DNA of 64,000 bases from the NCBI RefSeq assembly GCF_000787575.1, contig NW_012236492.1, positions 124,001-188,000 on the forward strand, given 5' to 3'. Of this stretch, positions 10,940 to 22,946 are shown in pieces. The DNA comes from Acytostelium subglobosum LB1 (Eukaryota; Evosea; Eumycetozoa; Acytosteliales; Acytosteliaceae). The notes below the pieces were generated by a model, which worked only from the letters and a program-made list of their open reading frames with translations, ran no database searches and was not told the DNA's origin. The position numbers and the translations under genes were made by a program. Numbering within the stretch: the stretch's first letter is position 1; each line of letters begins with the position of its first letter.

Positions 10940-11536
10940 TATATATTATTTAAATAATATATTTTATTTAAATAATATATATTATTAATAATAATTGTAA
11001 TAATAGTCATTCAATTCAAGTTATAACTCTCCTAGAGATACCAAGATTCAATATTATATTATATAGATAATAGAATAAAAGAATATAAGATATTAAATTA
11101 TCACCTCTCATCGGTTGTCAAACACCCACCTCAATTTTTTATCAAACGTTGTCCAATCATTTTTGATTTTCGGATTTCCACTCACATTGAACAATCATTA
11201 TTATGATATTTGTATCAACTATAGTGGTTATAGATAGTTTCCTATCCAATCAGTATACTTGATGTAAAGATCAATCGACCTATCCTTCAAAAACATCCAA
11301 TGTTATGGCAATGTACTTTGCGTCAATCAACTTTGATATTATTTTTAGTACCTGAAGGTTAGGATCATCATTGCAAACATCAACCGCCGAAATAATTGAT
11401 TGATTGATTTATTGATTGAATGATTGATAATGAATGGATATCAATTGAAACTACATATTCAATCAATTTGATTGTACATTGATCATTTGTAAATTAACTA
11501 CTACAACAACATCTTGTAAATATACACCACAACACC
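10940..11536. other. Intergenic, promoter of the GH9 cellulase
   Basis: No gene seen. Starts with TATATTATTTAAATAATAT palindromic AT runs just after the ArfGAP stop (possible 3' end signals) and continues as simple AT-rich DNA to the cellulase ATG. Confidence 0.4.
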
Positions 11537-13044
11537 ATGAACCTACTTCATTCCATTGTCCTAATATCCATACTGTTAACAGTATCTGCTACAGCAATAT
11601 CACATCGTAAGTATTAATAAACAATGATCCGATAACTCCAAATTCAAACCAATCAATCACTCATCTAACCACAAACATTACCACATCAACAGATGGTTAT
11701 AAACCTGGAAATGATCACAAGACAAAGATGACTGCTCATGACTATTGTGAAGTAGTCAACAATGGAGTCATGTTTTATAAATATAACCGCGCTGGAAGAT
11801 TACCAGACACTGATGTGCCTTGGAGAGGCAGTGCCGCTTTGAAGGACGCAAGCCCAGGCTCACAACCAGATCCAAACGGTGATGGTGATCTGTCCAAGGG
11901 ATACTTTGATGCCGGTGACCATGTCAAGTTCTCCTTCCCCATGTCCGCCTCGATGACAATGCTCGGCTGGGGATACCTCGAGTACACCGACACAATCATA
12001 AAGTGTGGCGCCAGCAAGATATGGCTGGAGGATCTCCGATGGGGATATGACTGGCTGATGGCTGCTCACTATGCTGAGAATCGCTTCGCTGGCCAAGTTG
12101 GTGAAGCCAATGCCGATCACGCCTACTGGGGCCCACCTGAGCTCATGACCATGGATCGTCCGACCTACATCCTCTCCGACACTGCCCCAGGAACTGAGGT
12201 GGCAATGGAGGTGGCTGCCGCACTGGCCATCTGTTCAATGATCTTCATGGACAGTGACCCTGCCTATGCCGCCCAATGTTTGAAGCACTCTGAAGAGATG
12301 TGGACCTTTGGAGACACATACCGTGGCGTCTACTCCGACTCGATCCCCGATGCCCAGAGCTTCTACAAGTCATGGTCGGGATACAAAGATGAGATTGTGT
12401 GGGCTAGCGTGTGGCTGTACAAGGCCACGGGCAACAAGGAGTACCTGATGCGTGCCGTCGCGGACTATGACACCTACAACATCGGTGAGATGGCTCAGCA
12501 GAACTCGCACGACTGGGACGTCAAGGCTCCAGGCACTGCCCTGCTCTTGACCCAGATCTTCCCAGGCAACGCCACCTACATCAAAGACATTGAGGGCTTC
12601 CTCAACTGGTGGTTGCCAGGAGGTGGCGTCCCCTACACTCCAGGCGGCCTTGCATGGATTAGAATGTGGGCACCAGCACGCTACTCGGCCACCACGGCCT
12701 TCTTGATGTCTGTGTACGGCACCAACGGAGACAAGTACACCGACTTCACCAAGAAGCAGATCAACTACATTCTCGGAGACAATCCACAGCAACAGTCATA
12801 CGTCGTTGGCTACGGACCGAACCATCCAATCAATCCACATCATCGGGCGTCGCACCACTCGCTCACCGACAACATCATGAGCCCTGTGAACAACACCTAC
12901 CTGATCCTGGGCTCCCTGGTGGGAGGTCCAGGTCAGAACGATGATTACAAGGATGACCGAACTGACTACGTCAAGAATGAGGTTGCATGTGACTACCAAG
13001 CTGGTTTCCTTGGCGCCTCTGCCTTCATGGCTTCAATTCAGTAA
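11537..13044 (+). CDS. Secreted GH9 endoglucanase (cellulase)
   Basis: Two exons, 11537-11606 and 11693-13044, give 473 aa. Exon 1 encodes a signal peptide (MNLLHSIVLISILLTVSATA). The GH9 catalytic module is complete: YFDAGDHVKFSFPM with the two aspartates that hold the catalytic water, NPHHRASHH with the substrate-binding His/Arg, and near the C-terminus DRTDYVKNEVACDYQAGF with the catalytic acid Glu. It should cleave internal beta-1,4-glucan bonds outside the cell or in the spore or stalk wall. The D. discoideum spore-germination cellulase CelA has a Pro/Thr linker and a cellulose-binding tail after GH9; this protein stops right after the catalytic module. Confidence 0.95.
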
Positions 13045-14034
13045 CTAAACTACTTTTCTTCATCCTTTTGTAATTCTACATCTTGACATGTCATTTTGTA
13101 TAGTCTGTCGTTAGGTGAACTTGATTGATTGATTGATTGATTGATGACAAGTTGGATGTGTGTTGTGGGTTGGACCAACCTGGGCCTTGTCCAAGGTCAT
13201 CTTCCCTAATTATTGTTGTTATTAAGGTAATGTATGAATGACTTTGAAGGAAGTGTTCATCGGACCTTCAAGACACCTGGTTGGTTAAGTCTAAAAAACA
13301 ACCAAATCTGTCGAAATTGATAGATTTGGGTTTTTTTTTGATGGTCCTGGGAAAATGACAGTCCCAAATCTGATCTAATGGGCGTTCTGAGGATCTTTGA
13401 AAGATCATTTGAATGTTTGCAGACAAATTTAATTAATAATAATCAATTGTTTTTGACAGAAGAAGCAAAGAGAACCAATGTTGTTTGGTTCCCTCATGTC
13501 ATCATTCGACAATCCATTCTGATATCATTATCTTATCTAGTATTGTACTATTAGAGAGCATTGTTCAAGTTGATCAACAGACGACAATCCGACCCTCTCA
13601 CTCTACTCCATTCATTCAATCAACCAATCAAACCATTTTGTTTATTTATTTTATTTATTTATTTGTATGTTTGATACATACTACAAGTTAAACAGTAACA
13701 TTCAGACAGATAATCAGAATTTGGATTCATACATCACTTTTCTAGTCCAATCATTCTTTCATTGCCATTGAAGTTGAATCAAGTCAACCATCATCACCAC
13801 ACACAAACACACAAACACACGAATCGAAACCCAATCAACCAATCAATCCAACAACAACATTGACCACATTGAATCTCAACAATACAACCAACACGATCAT
13901 ACTCACTCATCGAAGTCAACATAACAACTACCATTTCATAACTTTATCTTGTTGTAATACTAGCACTTTCCCATCGCATCCATCCTACCACTGTCCGATC
14001 GAACAGACGTCAGTGGATCATCGAAATAAGCACA
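13045..14034. other. Long intergenic region with hairpin-forming segments
   Basis: No protein gene seen in about 1 kb. It contains a GATT tetranucleotide run (about 13122-13143), a hairpin followed by nine T at 13302-13339, and a perfect interrupted palindrome GATCTTT-G-AAAGATC at 13392-13406. The right half is the AT- and CAA-rich 5' region of the transporter gene. Confidence 0.5.
13302..13339 (+). other. Hairpin followed by T9 (possible transcript end)
   Basis: Arms CCAAATCT (13302-13309) and AGATTTGG (13322-13329) can form an 8-bp stem with a 12-nt loop, directly followed by G and nine T. An A-run upstream (13293-13298) could extend pairing with the T-run. In eukaryotes a T-run is a Pol III stop signal, so an unseen small RNA gene upstream is possible but not shown. 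Confidence 0.35.
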
Positions 14035-15525
14035 ATGGCAAAGGATAACTATGGCAACAGCAGCAGTGGTACATTCACAGGTACTTCTGAAACTGAATGG
14101 CTGTTAGAAGACGATAAGAGGAAAATGACTGCTTCTCCAGAGAATACCTTGCCAAAGTACTACTTCCCAAAGAGGTTCTATATGCTGATACTTGGCACAT
14201 TGGGTCTGACACTATGTTATATCCTTCGTGTCATTGTATCAGTCACAGTAATCCCCATGTCGGCGGTATGTTCCCATTCCAAGCAAACTTCCGTGTTGCC
14301 ATCCTCACGCCAGACGCGCCACACATCGCCAAGATATTGGGAAACTGACTAACTAACTCGCCACACCTTGTAGGAGTACCACTGGGGCGACACATATAAG
14401 GGCTTTGTACTGTCAGGATTCTTTATGGGATACCTGGTGCTACAGATGCCAGCCACCTACTTCTGTAATAGGTTTGGTGGCAAGCGAGTAATGTTCACAG
14501 GTATCACATTCTCATTGGCAATGACTGCTCTGGCGCCATTGGCTGCACAGAACAAAGTTGCCATTATGATATGTCGTGTGATGACAGGTATCTCACAGAG
14601 TATTGCCTTCCCCACGATGAACTGGCTGATAAAGCGTTGGTTCCCGACTTCTCAGCGATCGTCCTCAGCCTCTCTCATCTGGTCAGGAGTGTACATTGGT
14701 ATCATCATTGGCAATGTATGTGTTCATAGCATGCATGATCGAGATGTAATGTCATTTTCACTCACACCCTCACTCCCAACCTACAGGTAACAACACCAGT
14801 TATAGTATCAGAGGTCAACTGGCAGGCAGCCTTCTATATATTCTCAGGTCTTGGTCTGTTGTGGTCGCTGGCGTGGCTGCTGTTGATTAAGGATGAGCCA
14901 AAGAATGTTTGGGGCATACATCCAGCAGAGTTGCTGCTCATTGAGCAGGACATCAACCCAGACAAGCAACACCTGGTACTGAACAACCCAGTGTACAGCT
15001 CAATGTCGACAAAGAGTGATGAGTTGGGCTTCTTTGAGGTGTCGCGTCGTCTCTTCCGCGACCGCGCCATCTACGTCATTATATTCTTCTCAATCACAAC
15101 GCAGTGGGGCAACTACCTGCTGCTGATGTGGTATCCGACCTGGCTCAAGAACCAGGCCAACATCCCTGTCGGTCCACTCATGTCGCTCTTCACCGCACTG
15201 CCCTACGCATTCTCATTCGCCTTTGCCAACATCAGTGGCGTGGTGACCGATCGTCTGTTGGCGCGTGGCTACAAGAAGATCTATTTGCGCAAGTTCTTTG
15301 GAGTGCTGGCGGCATTAGTGCCAGGCGTATGCATGCTCCTAATGAACTACCTTCCAATGGCTGCCACACTCAAGCTGGTCGTGATGACCACCTCCATCTC
15401 ATGTGGAGGCTTCAACACACAGAGCAATCAGATCGCCACCTTTGACATTGCTCCAAACAGTGCCATTGTTACAATGGGGTATGTTTTATTGTCTACTCAT
15501 TGGTGCGGCCAGACTGGATCATACT

Positions 15526-15587
<62 letters not shown>

Positions 15588-15764
15588 CATAGTATTACCA
15601 ACTTCTTTGCAACTATCCCAGGTATACTTGGACCATTGCTGGCAGGAGTGATGCTGACAGCGTTCAATGGAAGCTGGGGACCTATATTCTTGATCTCCTC
15701 AGTTTGTTATCTCGCTGGAGGATTGGTCTGGTTGTTATTTGCAAAGACCGACAAGGTTGTCTAA
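14035..15764 (+). CDS. Major facilitator transporter, SLC17 anion-transporter-like
   Basis: Four exons: 14035-14265, 14374-14715, 14787-15478 and 15593-15764; 478 aa. After an N-terminal cytosolic region of about 45 residues, roughly 12 hydrophobic segments follow, as in MFS carriers. The first helix resembles the SLC17 family (LILGTLGLTLCYILRVIVSV then VIPMSAEYHWGDTYKGFVLS), and the loop-2/3 region has FFMGYLVLQMPATYFCNRFG and GGKRVMF, the SLC17 equivalent of the MFS A motif. SLC17 members move phosphate, sialic acid or glutamate with Na+ or H+; substrate here unknown. The last intron (15479-15592) carries a long (TCAA)n repeat. Confidence 0.82.
15528..15586 (+). repeat. (TCAA)n repeat inside transporter intron 3
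   Basis: About 14 tandem TCAA/AATC units lie between the splice donor at 15479 and the acceptor at 15592. Read directly. Confidence 0.95.
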
Positions 15765-16027
15765 TAAACATACAATCTTTTCCTTGTATCCATGATTGAA
15801 TGACTTTGATTGATTACAATGATGTCTTGGTTGTGTTTATTAGATAGTGATGGTAATGAAGATCAAACATTGTAGGACTGGTGCGAAGGGAAGTAGTTGG
15901 AGAAGAAGAAGAAGAAGGGATATGGAGTGATTGATTGTTTGGTTGGCTTGATTGATTGATTAATATAACAATATGACTGACTTGATCAAGTAGAGTGTCT
16001 CGCTTAATAATAATACTAAGTAATTAT

Positions 16028-17286
16028 TTAGATTCCACGTAGTTTGGTAAGAGTCTTCTGTCTCTCTGCGTTGAACTCCTTCATCTTGTCATGAACTCCC
16101 GTCAGAGCAGTGGTTGGTGCATTAGTCTGTGAAGTGATGATAATGTTTGTTAGTTAACCAATCAATCAAGTGCAATCCATAACATATATATAACACGTAC
16201 GCTGTTCAGCCATGGATGAGTGAGGGCATCCTTGGCAGTCAATCTAGAGTTGACATCGACGACCAACAGATGGTTGATAAAGTCCTTGGCAGCGGGTGTG
16301 ATGTGACCCCAGTACTCGGCAGGGTAATCAAAGTTTCCTTCCATAATATATTCAAAGATCTCTGGAATGGTATCACCATAGAAGGGTGGGAATCCACACA
16401 ACAATATATATGTAATCACTCCAATGCTCCACATATCCACCTCCTTGTCGTATCCAGTAGCGTTCAACACTTCTGGTGCTATAATAATTGTATGGTGTGG
16501 TGTTAGTTTGGATGGATCTGATTGGTTGATCGATTGAATGAACGGACGTACCAACGTAGGATGGTGTTCCACAAGCAGTCTGCATCATGGTCTGTTGTCC
16601 AATGATCTTGGAAAGACCAAAGTCGGCGATGGCTACCTCGAGGTCATTGCCACTGGTCTTGAGCAACAAGTTCTCTGGCTTTAGATCTCTATGAACGATA
16701 TTGATGTTGTGAAGGTACTCAACGGCAGAGACGATCTTTCTAACCAATTGAATGGCATCAGCCTCTGTGTATGATCCCTTCTCAACGATCTTATCAAACA
16801 ACTCGCCTCCTGTGACCCTGTGTTGTGTTTGTGATCATCATCATGAGTATGAGTGAGTGAGTGAGTGGACGAGATCAATGTGACTGACTGACTGACAGAA
16901 TAACTATGACTTACAACTCCATAACGAGGTACAACTTGTTTGGTGTATCAAACAACTCCTTGAGTGAGATGATATTTGGATGATTGACACGTGTTAGGAT
17001 GTCAACCTCCATCTTGAGATTCTTCTCATAGTCCTTGCCCAAGTCTGACTTGTTGATCACCTTGACAGCATAGTTCTGTTGTGTCTGTCTGTGAACTGCA
17101 AGGTATACAATCGAGAATGCACCTCTATATATAGTAGTGTTTTGTTATATATCATGTATTAGCTACTTATTCACATGACATGTTTGTTCCTGCTGCAGTC
17201 ATGCCTGCCTCTGTCATGATGCAATGAACTTACCTTCCAAGCTCTTGCTTGAGTTCGTATATTTTATCAACTTGTTCTTCGTTCAT
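16028..17286 (-). CDS. mlkA: Myosin light chain kinase-like Ser/Thr kinase (CaMK group)
   Basis: Five exons on the minus strand: 17234-17286, 16915-17124, 16552-16817, 16201-16478 and 16028-16126; 301 aa. The kinase domain runs from ELGRGAFSIVYLA (Gly loop) and NYAVKVINK (ATP lysine) through HRDLKPENLL, DFGLSKI, ACGTPSYVGAPEVL-type activation segment, DMWSIGVITYILLCG and HPWLNS. Almost the whole protein is catalytic domain, with a short C-terminal tail of about 30 residues, matching the compact D. discoideum MLCK, which phosphorylates the myosin II regulatory light chain in the cortex. The Lys/Arg-rich tail probably includes the autoinhibitory piece. A CaMKI-like identity is the main alternative. 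All splice junctions keep frame. Confidence 0.88.
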
Positions 17287-18079
17287 TGTTTGTTTGATTG
17301 ATTGATTATTGGTTACTGTATTATATATAAATGTGTATTAAGTAGAATGAACAATGGTTAATAAAGATGATGTTTGTTTTAAACACTCAGCCTGTTGACC
17401 AATTGGTGGATGGTGTTGATTGATCAATGTGTGTGGTAGGTGTGTTCATTCAAGTCCATCTATCAATCAATCATTTGTATTGGAATACTCACCAAATAGA
17501 GATAATAATAATAATAAGATAAATAGTTTACTAATTAGAAATGAATGAATGATCTAACAATAGAGTCAAGTGTAGGTTGGTGATGTTGTTTGGAAAGGGA
17601 CGTGAGCTCACTTGAACAGCTTGGGATCATGGCCTTCTGTGGTCATCATTGCCTGATCACCACAAAAAAAGGAAGCAGTGTGATCAAAAGGAAAAAATTA
17701 ATTAATCAGTCAGATTTATTTCGGCAGGTTAACTGTAGTAGTTCGAATAGGCTTCCTTCCAAAGGTTATATATGATATATATTAAATAATATCTCTTTCT
17801 ATTATTATTATGATAGAACCATCAGTTAATCATTGAACAGCTGTTCTGTGTTGTGATTGTTATCATTCAGAGTGATGGACCATCACATTTCCATGAGGAC
17901 AAACATGGTCAAATTCGTGTTGTGTTTGTGTCAAAGAAACTAAAGGACACACATCTTTTTTGTTGCAGATGCAGTGACACACTTGTTGTTGTCAAAGTTG
18001 TTGTTGTTGAGTGACCAACAGACTAGCAAAGCAAGAAGGGCAGACAGTAGTATAGAGTTAGTTTGGTGATGTCAATGAT
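17287..18079. other. Intergenic region
   Basis: Upstream region of MLCK (left) and of a small unrecognised gene (right). A 61-codon ORF at 17590-17775 has no motif and biased AT composition, so I leave it out. Nothing else is recognisable. Confidence 0.4.
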
Positions 18080-18701
18080 ATGGGAGACGATACACTGATC
18101 AAGGGTCGGATAATAGGTGACAATGTAATCAAGAAGTTAATAGTGGACGATAGGTTTTACAAATGTCGCTTCTTGGTGTCTAAACTATCAAAGAATATGT
18201 ATGTGTTGAATGATATGAGCATTACCATCTTACTTACTTATGAATCCTTGTCTCTCTCCATCGCTTCCAGACCTCCCTTAAACACACCTTATATACAACA
18301 GAAGATATTTGTATGATGATGATAATGATGAAAGCAAGTCATACCTCATTCACTAATTCACTCACTCACTCACTCACTCACTCACTCACTCTATCATTAT
18401 AGGACTTGGTTATATACATACTTTCATCGTTGGGATCAACAGAGGGTAGATCAGCAGTGTTTGCACGTGATGGAAATGTATTGGTAACAATGCGTATGTA
18501 CTGGATCATCTTTGATGAACGAATGAATGAATGAATGAATGAATAGTTCAATCAACCAATTGATTACTTACATTTTAGTACTATTTAGATGAACATAGTA
18601 ACAACTCGATTAGCAGTGAAATGTCAATCATAGATGAAGCGACCTCCAAAGAGATAGAGGTTCATAAATACAAATATACATTCATTATCCAGATATTGTA
18701 G
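18080..18701 (+). CDS. Small multi-exon protein of unknown function (tentative)
   Basis: Four exons fit together in one frame: 18080-18198, 18271-18310, 18403-18493 and 18589-18701, with introns GTATGT...CAG, GTATGA...TAG and GTATGT...TAG of 72, 92 and 95 bp. The product would be 120 aa: a Lys/Ile-rich start (MGDDTLIKGRIIGDNVIKKL), a middle IYILSSLGSTEGRSAVFARD and a tail HKYKYTFIIQIL. Intron 2 contains a (CACT)n run. I recognise no family. Support is only that all four junctions are in phase and have good signals; the last acceptor (TATTTAG) is chosen over a nearer one because the alternative stops at once. Confidence 0.42.
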
Positions 18702-18945
18702 CAGTCAGAACGATTGATTGATTGATTAATTGATCCAATCATATGTAAATAAACCTATGGAAGCAATATGTACACATCACCGCATGGTCATCAGTTGGAA
18801 GTACGGAAGTACGGAAGTGCGGAAGTAACACCAACGATGAAACCCAAATGTTGGTCACTCGTCTTTACAGAACAGAGATAAACAGAGATATAAATAATAT
18901 CATCATTACTTGTTGTATCATAATCATATTGTAATAATAATAGTC

Positions 18946-19982
18946 ATGAAAGTACTTGCAATGTATAATCCCAAACCCAAGATACTCAGTCGATTGTTGT
19001 TCAAGACTGTTGGCAGAATGGTCAGACTGTGGCAGCGACTAAATAGATTCAAGTTACATGATTGGGATCGTTTACATACTATACTCGATGAGAGGATGGC
19101 ACAGATCGACATCAATGAGGCATTGGTTGCCAGTGGAAAGCAGCCAATCTTACTGCGGCCACTGATCACCGTGGCCAATCACACTGCCAACCTGGATGAC
19201 CCATTGATGTGGGGTGGACTGCCAACATACATTTCAAAGGATCCAAGATACATGCGCTGGACATTGGCTGCATCCAACGTCTGCTTCACCAATCTCCTTT
19301 ACTCATACTTCTTCACTCTTGGCAAATGTGTATGTTATGGCAGTGAACGCATGACACACTTTGATTGATGCTAATGCCAACTTCATCCATGGACTTGTCA
19401 CAGATCAATACATTCAGGGGCAATGGTATATATCAAGATGCAGTTGACTTTAGCATCGATAGACTGTCAGAAGGACAATGGATACATATATTTCCAGGTG
19501 AGTTGCCAGTTACCAGTTGCTAGACACACAAATACTAACACCAAACTTTGCACACTCCAGAGAGCAAGGTAAATCAGAAGGAGGAGTTGTTATACTTTAA
19601 ATGGGGCATTGGAAGACTGGTGGCAGAGTCCAAGCTTCCACCAATAATTCTGCCAATCTATCATAGAGGCTTTGAGAAGACTATGCCTCTGGACCATTTG
19701 GCAATACCACGTATCAATAAGGATGTTGATATATTCGTTGGAGAACCATTCGATTGTGATGACCTGCATAGACAGTTCCAAGAGGACAAGGATATCGACA
19801 CCAACAACAAAGACACTGTCCACTCCAAAGAGAATGACTTACGAAAGAAGATGTACTACAAGAGTATAACAACGAGGATAGAGACAGAATTCAAACAGCT
19901 GCAACAAGAGTCGCTGGTCGTGCTGAATGCCAGAGGTGTGGATTTAGGAGTAGGAGGAGGAAAGACATCCACCGTCGAATGA
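18946..19982 (+). CDS. taz: Tafazzin-like phospholipid-lysophospholipid transacylase
   Basis: Three exons: 18946-19329, 19404-19497 and 19561-19982; 299 aa. I start at the first ATG that opens the exon-1 frame; a second ATG is five codons on. Acyltransferase motif I is NHTANLDDPLMWG (family NHxxxxDDP, with the tafazzin-specific WG), motif II includes FRGNGIYQDAVDFSIDRL, and motif III is GQWIHIFPESKVNQ (usual FPEGKV, here S for G). YFKWGIGRLVAE and PIILPIYHRGFE then follow as in tafazzins. The enzyme remodels cardiolipin in mitochondrial membranes. The C-terminal 60 residues are divergent and hydrophilic. Confidence 0.93.
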
Positions 19983-20088
19983 ATTATTATTTAGACAACT
20001 ACTGTGGATGTAGTACCTTGTTGTTGAATGTAGTACTGCTTATCGATTAACAAGGAGGAAGAAGGAAAGAGGGTAGGATGGGCCAAGG

Positions 20089-22117
20089 CTAGCTATTGAC
20101 AACTCTTGTCAAGCTTGGTGAATGATAAACGTTGGCGCCACTCGATAAATGTACATTGGGACTGTTGGGCGATGCGACTGGAGACCAGACCGAGTTGAGA
20201 TCCTCTCGCTCTCTTGAACTTCCATTGGAGGTAGAAACGCCACTCAGCAACGAGGACAGAGTGGGCGCAGGCAGAAGGTCAGAGTTGCCAATGCATTGGC
20301 GAAGAGGCGATTGATGATTGTTCTTTGGTGATTTGAAACCATTCGTTGTTGGTAATGGAGTTGAATGTATTGCTGCTGGTTTGTTGTTGTTGTTGTTGTT
20401 GGGAGTCTTGGGCGAGAGGTTGGTTGGTGATGGTGACTTGGAGGTGTTGGCAGAAGATGGAGGTGAAAACGACACTGGCGAATGTCTGGTTAGGCTTGAC
20501 GATGGTGAGATTGCCGTTGATGTTATGTTGATGCCTTCTGAATGTTTGATGATATATCCCATCTTGTTTGATTGGTTTGTCGTCGGTTGTTTTGATGATT
20601 GTTGTTTGATATTATTGTTATTGTTGTTGTTGTTGCCGCTGCCACTCTTGCCGCCGCTGCTGTCGCTGCTATTGATATTGTCTTTGCTATTGTTGCTGCC
20701 ACTGCTGCTATTACTACCATTGTTGTTTGACTTTGAGTTATGTGCTAGTTCCTCAAGCTCCTCCTCATCATCATCACTATCACTGTAGCTCGCATCTTCA
20801 TCATCTTCTTCTGAATCATCGACATCATCCGAATCATCAGAGTCTAAATCACTGCTATCATCATCATCATCACATATTGATCGAGGTGATGCAGCTGTTA
20901 GATCGCGTGGATCCTTGACACTGACATGAGGCGAGGCCATTGGAGAGGGAGCCAATACTCGCAATGGAGGCAAGATGGCCGTGACGGCCAGACGCTTTGT
21001 CAGACTCTTGAGTCGCTCTGTGATCTCCTTGAAGGTTGGTCGCAGGTCTGGGTCGTACTCTGTGCAGTCCAGTGCCAGCTTTAGGAATGGCGGCGGACAG
21101 TCCTTGGGCACCAGAGGCAGGAGTATATCAACGTCCAGTCCGTATCGAAGTGAGAGAGGTCGCATGTTGCTCGTGGTCTCTAGTCGCGTGATGATCTCTG
21201 ATAGCACAATGCCGTAGGAAAAGACGTCGCACGTCTCATTGTAGTCCTGTCCGAGTATGACCTCGGGCGCCATCCAGTTGTTCGTGCCACATATCGTCAT
21301 TGTTCGCTTGGCACGTCCATTGAGCCCAGCGGTACGGGCAAAGCCAAAGTCGCACACCTTTATCTTCCAACTCTCGCACACCAACAAGTTTGTCGACTTT
21401 AGATCGCGATGAATCACGTGTCTAGAGTGCAGATAAGCCATTGCGCAAGCCACATCATATGCTATCTTTATCCTCAGAGGCCAGCTCATGCTGACCAATC
21501 GCTCGCCCATCGTGTCAATATCAGGTGTGCTACTACTACCAATGTTAACCTTTCGATTCATGAAAGCATCAGTATCCTCATTCTTATTCTTGAATAGATA
21601 GTAAGCAAGATCTCCACCTGGTGTGTAGTGTGTCGACATGTAAGTACTCTCGCACATTCATTCATTCATTCATTCAAACAAACAACATACCTGTAACAAA
21701 CTCTGTGACGATGTATAATGTCTGACCCTTCTCAGCGACACCGATGAACTGTACCAGGTTGGGATGTGAGAACCTCAGCATGGCTACCTCTCGTTTGATG
21801 AACTTTATCAGGTCCTTATATTGTGAATTGTTTGGCGATAGTGTGATCTCCTTGATACCAACAGGTGTCCTGAATGTTGATATAATGAAACATGTTGGTT
21901 AGTTTGATTGATTGAATGAATGATCGAATGAATGAATGAATGAATACTTTACCCAAAGTATTCTCCTTTAAATATCTTTCCATAGGCACCCTTTCCAATC
22001 TGTGGACCAAACTCTAGATCCTCAAGTATGATCCTGAATGCATCTGATCCGTCTGGCAATCCATCATTGTCTGTATTGTGATGTGGGCTGAAGTGTTAGT
22101 ATATCGGAACCATCCTC

Positions 22118-22152
<35 letters not shown>

Positions 22153-22308
22153 CATTATATTACCATTTCCATTACTTTGATATAAGTTTTGTTGTTTACT
22201 ACTGTTGTTGCTGCTATTATTATTGTTATTGTTATTGTTGTTTGTTACTGAAGCCACAACATTAGTTGCCTGGGGCAATGTTGTTGTACTTGGCTTGTTT
22301 GGGTCCAT
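20089..22308 (-). CDS. TKL-family protein kinase with Asn/Ser/acidic tail
   Basis: Four exons on the minus strand: 22164-22308, 21953-22070, 21691-21869 and 20089-21617; 656 aa. An Asn/Ser-rich leader (about 50 aa) precedes a kinase domain: FGPQIGKGAYGKIFKGEYFG, TPVGIKEITL with the ATP lysine, HRDLKSTNLLV (TKL-type catalytic loop), DFGFARTAG, GTNNWMAPEVILG and DVFSYGIVLSEIITR, ending near RPTFKEITERLKSL. The remaining ~270 residues are low complexity: Asp/Glu/Ser block, Asn and Gly runs, then Ser/Pro. Dictyostelids have many TKL kinases of this build; role and substrate are unknown. Confidence 0.92.
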
Positions 22309-22946
22309 TGTATGAATCTTGAACGAAGAATGTTATGTTATCTTATAGCAATCATTTAAGTGAATCTTTGCTGCCCTGCTTTCTTTCCTTTGTGTCTATT
22401 TAGAGTCTTATATGCGAGGCTTAACGAATGAATCTGATGTATTATGAATGATGATGATGATGATGTATTATGATTGCTTGGGTCGTTATTATCATCTGTT
22501 GGATAACGGTGAGCTATCTATTTGTATATATGTATTAGAGGTGTATGAATGAGAGAGAGAAGTATCGATTTTTCGCTCTTTTTCACTCTAACATCGATGT
22601 TGTCGTGCGAAGCACCGTTGTTGTGAATGTGTGTGAATGTGTGTGAGTTGAATTGTGAGAGATAGAGATAAACTATGTAATTGCAATAGTTAGTGAGTGT
22701 TAAGTCCAAACAACAACACAAACACTTAAATTTACTGACAGACGCCTGTTGGTGTTATGGCTCTCGATTCAGATCCATGTATTGAGGGTTGGCTTTGAAA
22801 GAATGGGCTCACTGCACATCATGACCCAACAAATATCATATTGTTGGAAATCAAGAATCGGTTCAACAACAAACAAACATTGGGACAACAGGTTGGTTGT
22901 TTAATTATGAATGAATGAGTGAAGAGACAGGACCAGGACAGGACTA
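22309..22946. other. Intergenic region
   Basis: Upstream of the TKL kinase (left) and downstream of UTP18 (right). Holds simple (GAT) and (GTGAAT) repeats around 22450 and 22625. No gene seen. Confidence 0.4.
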
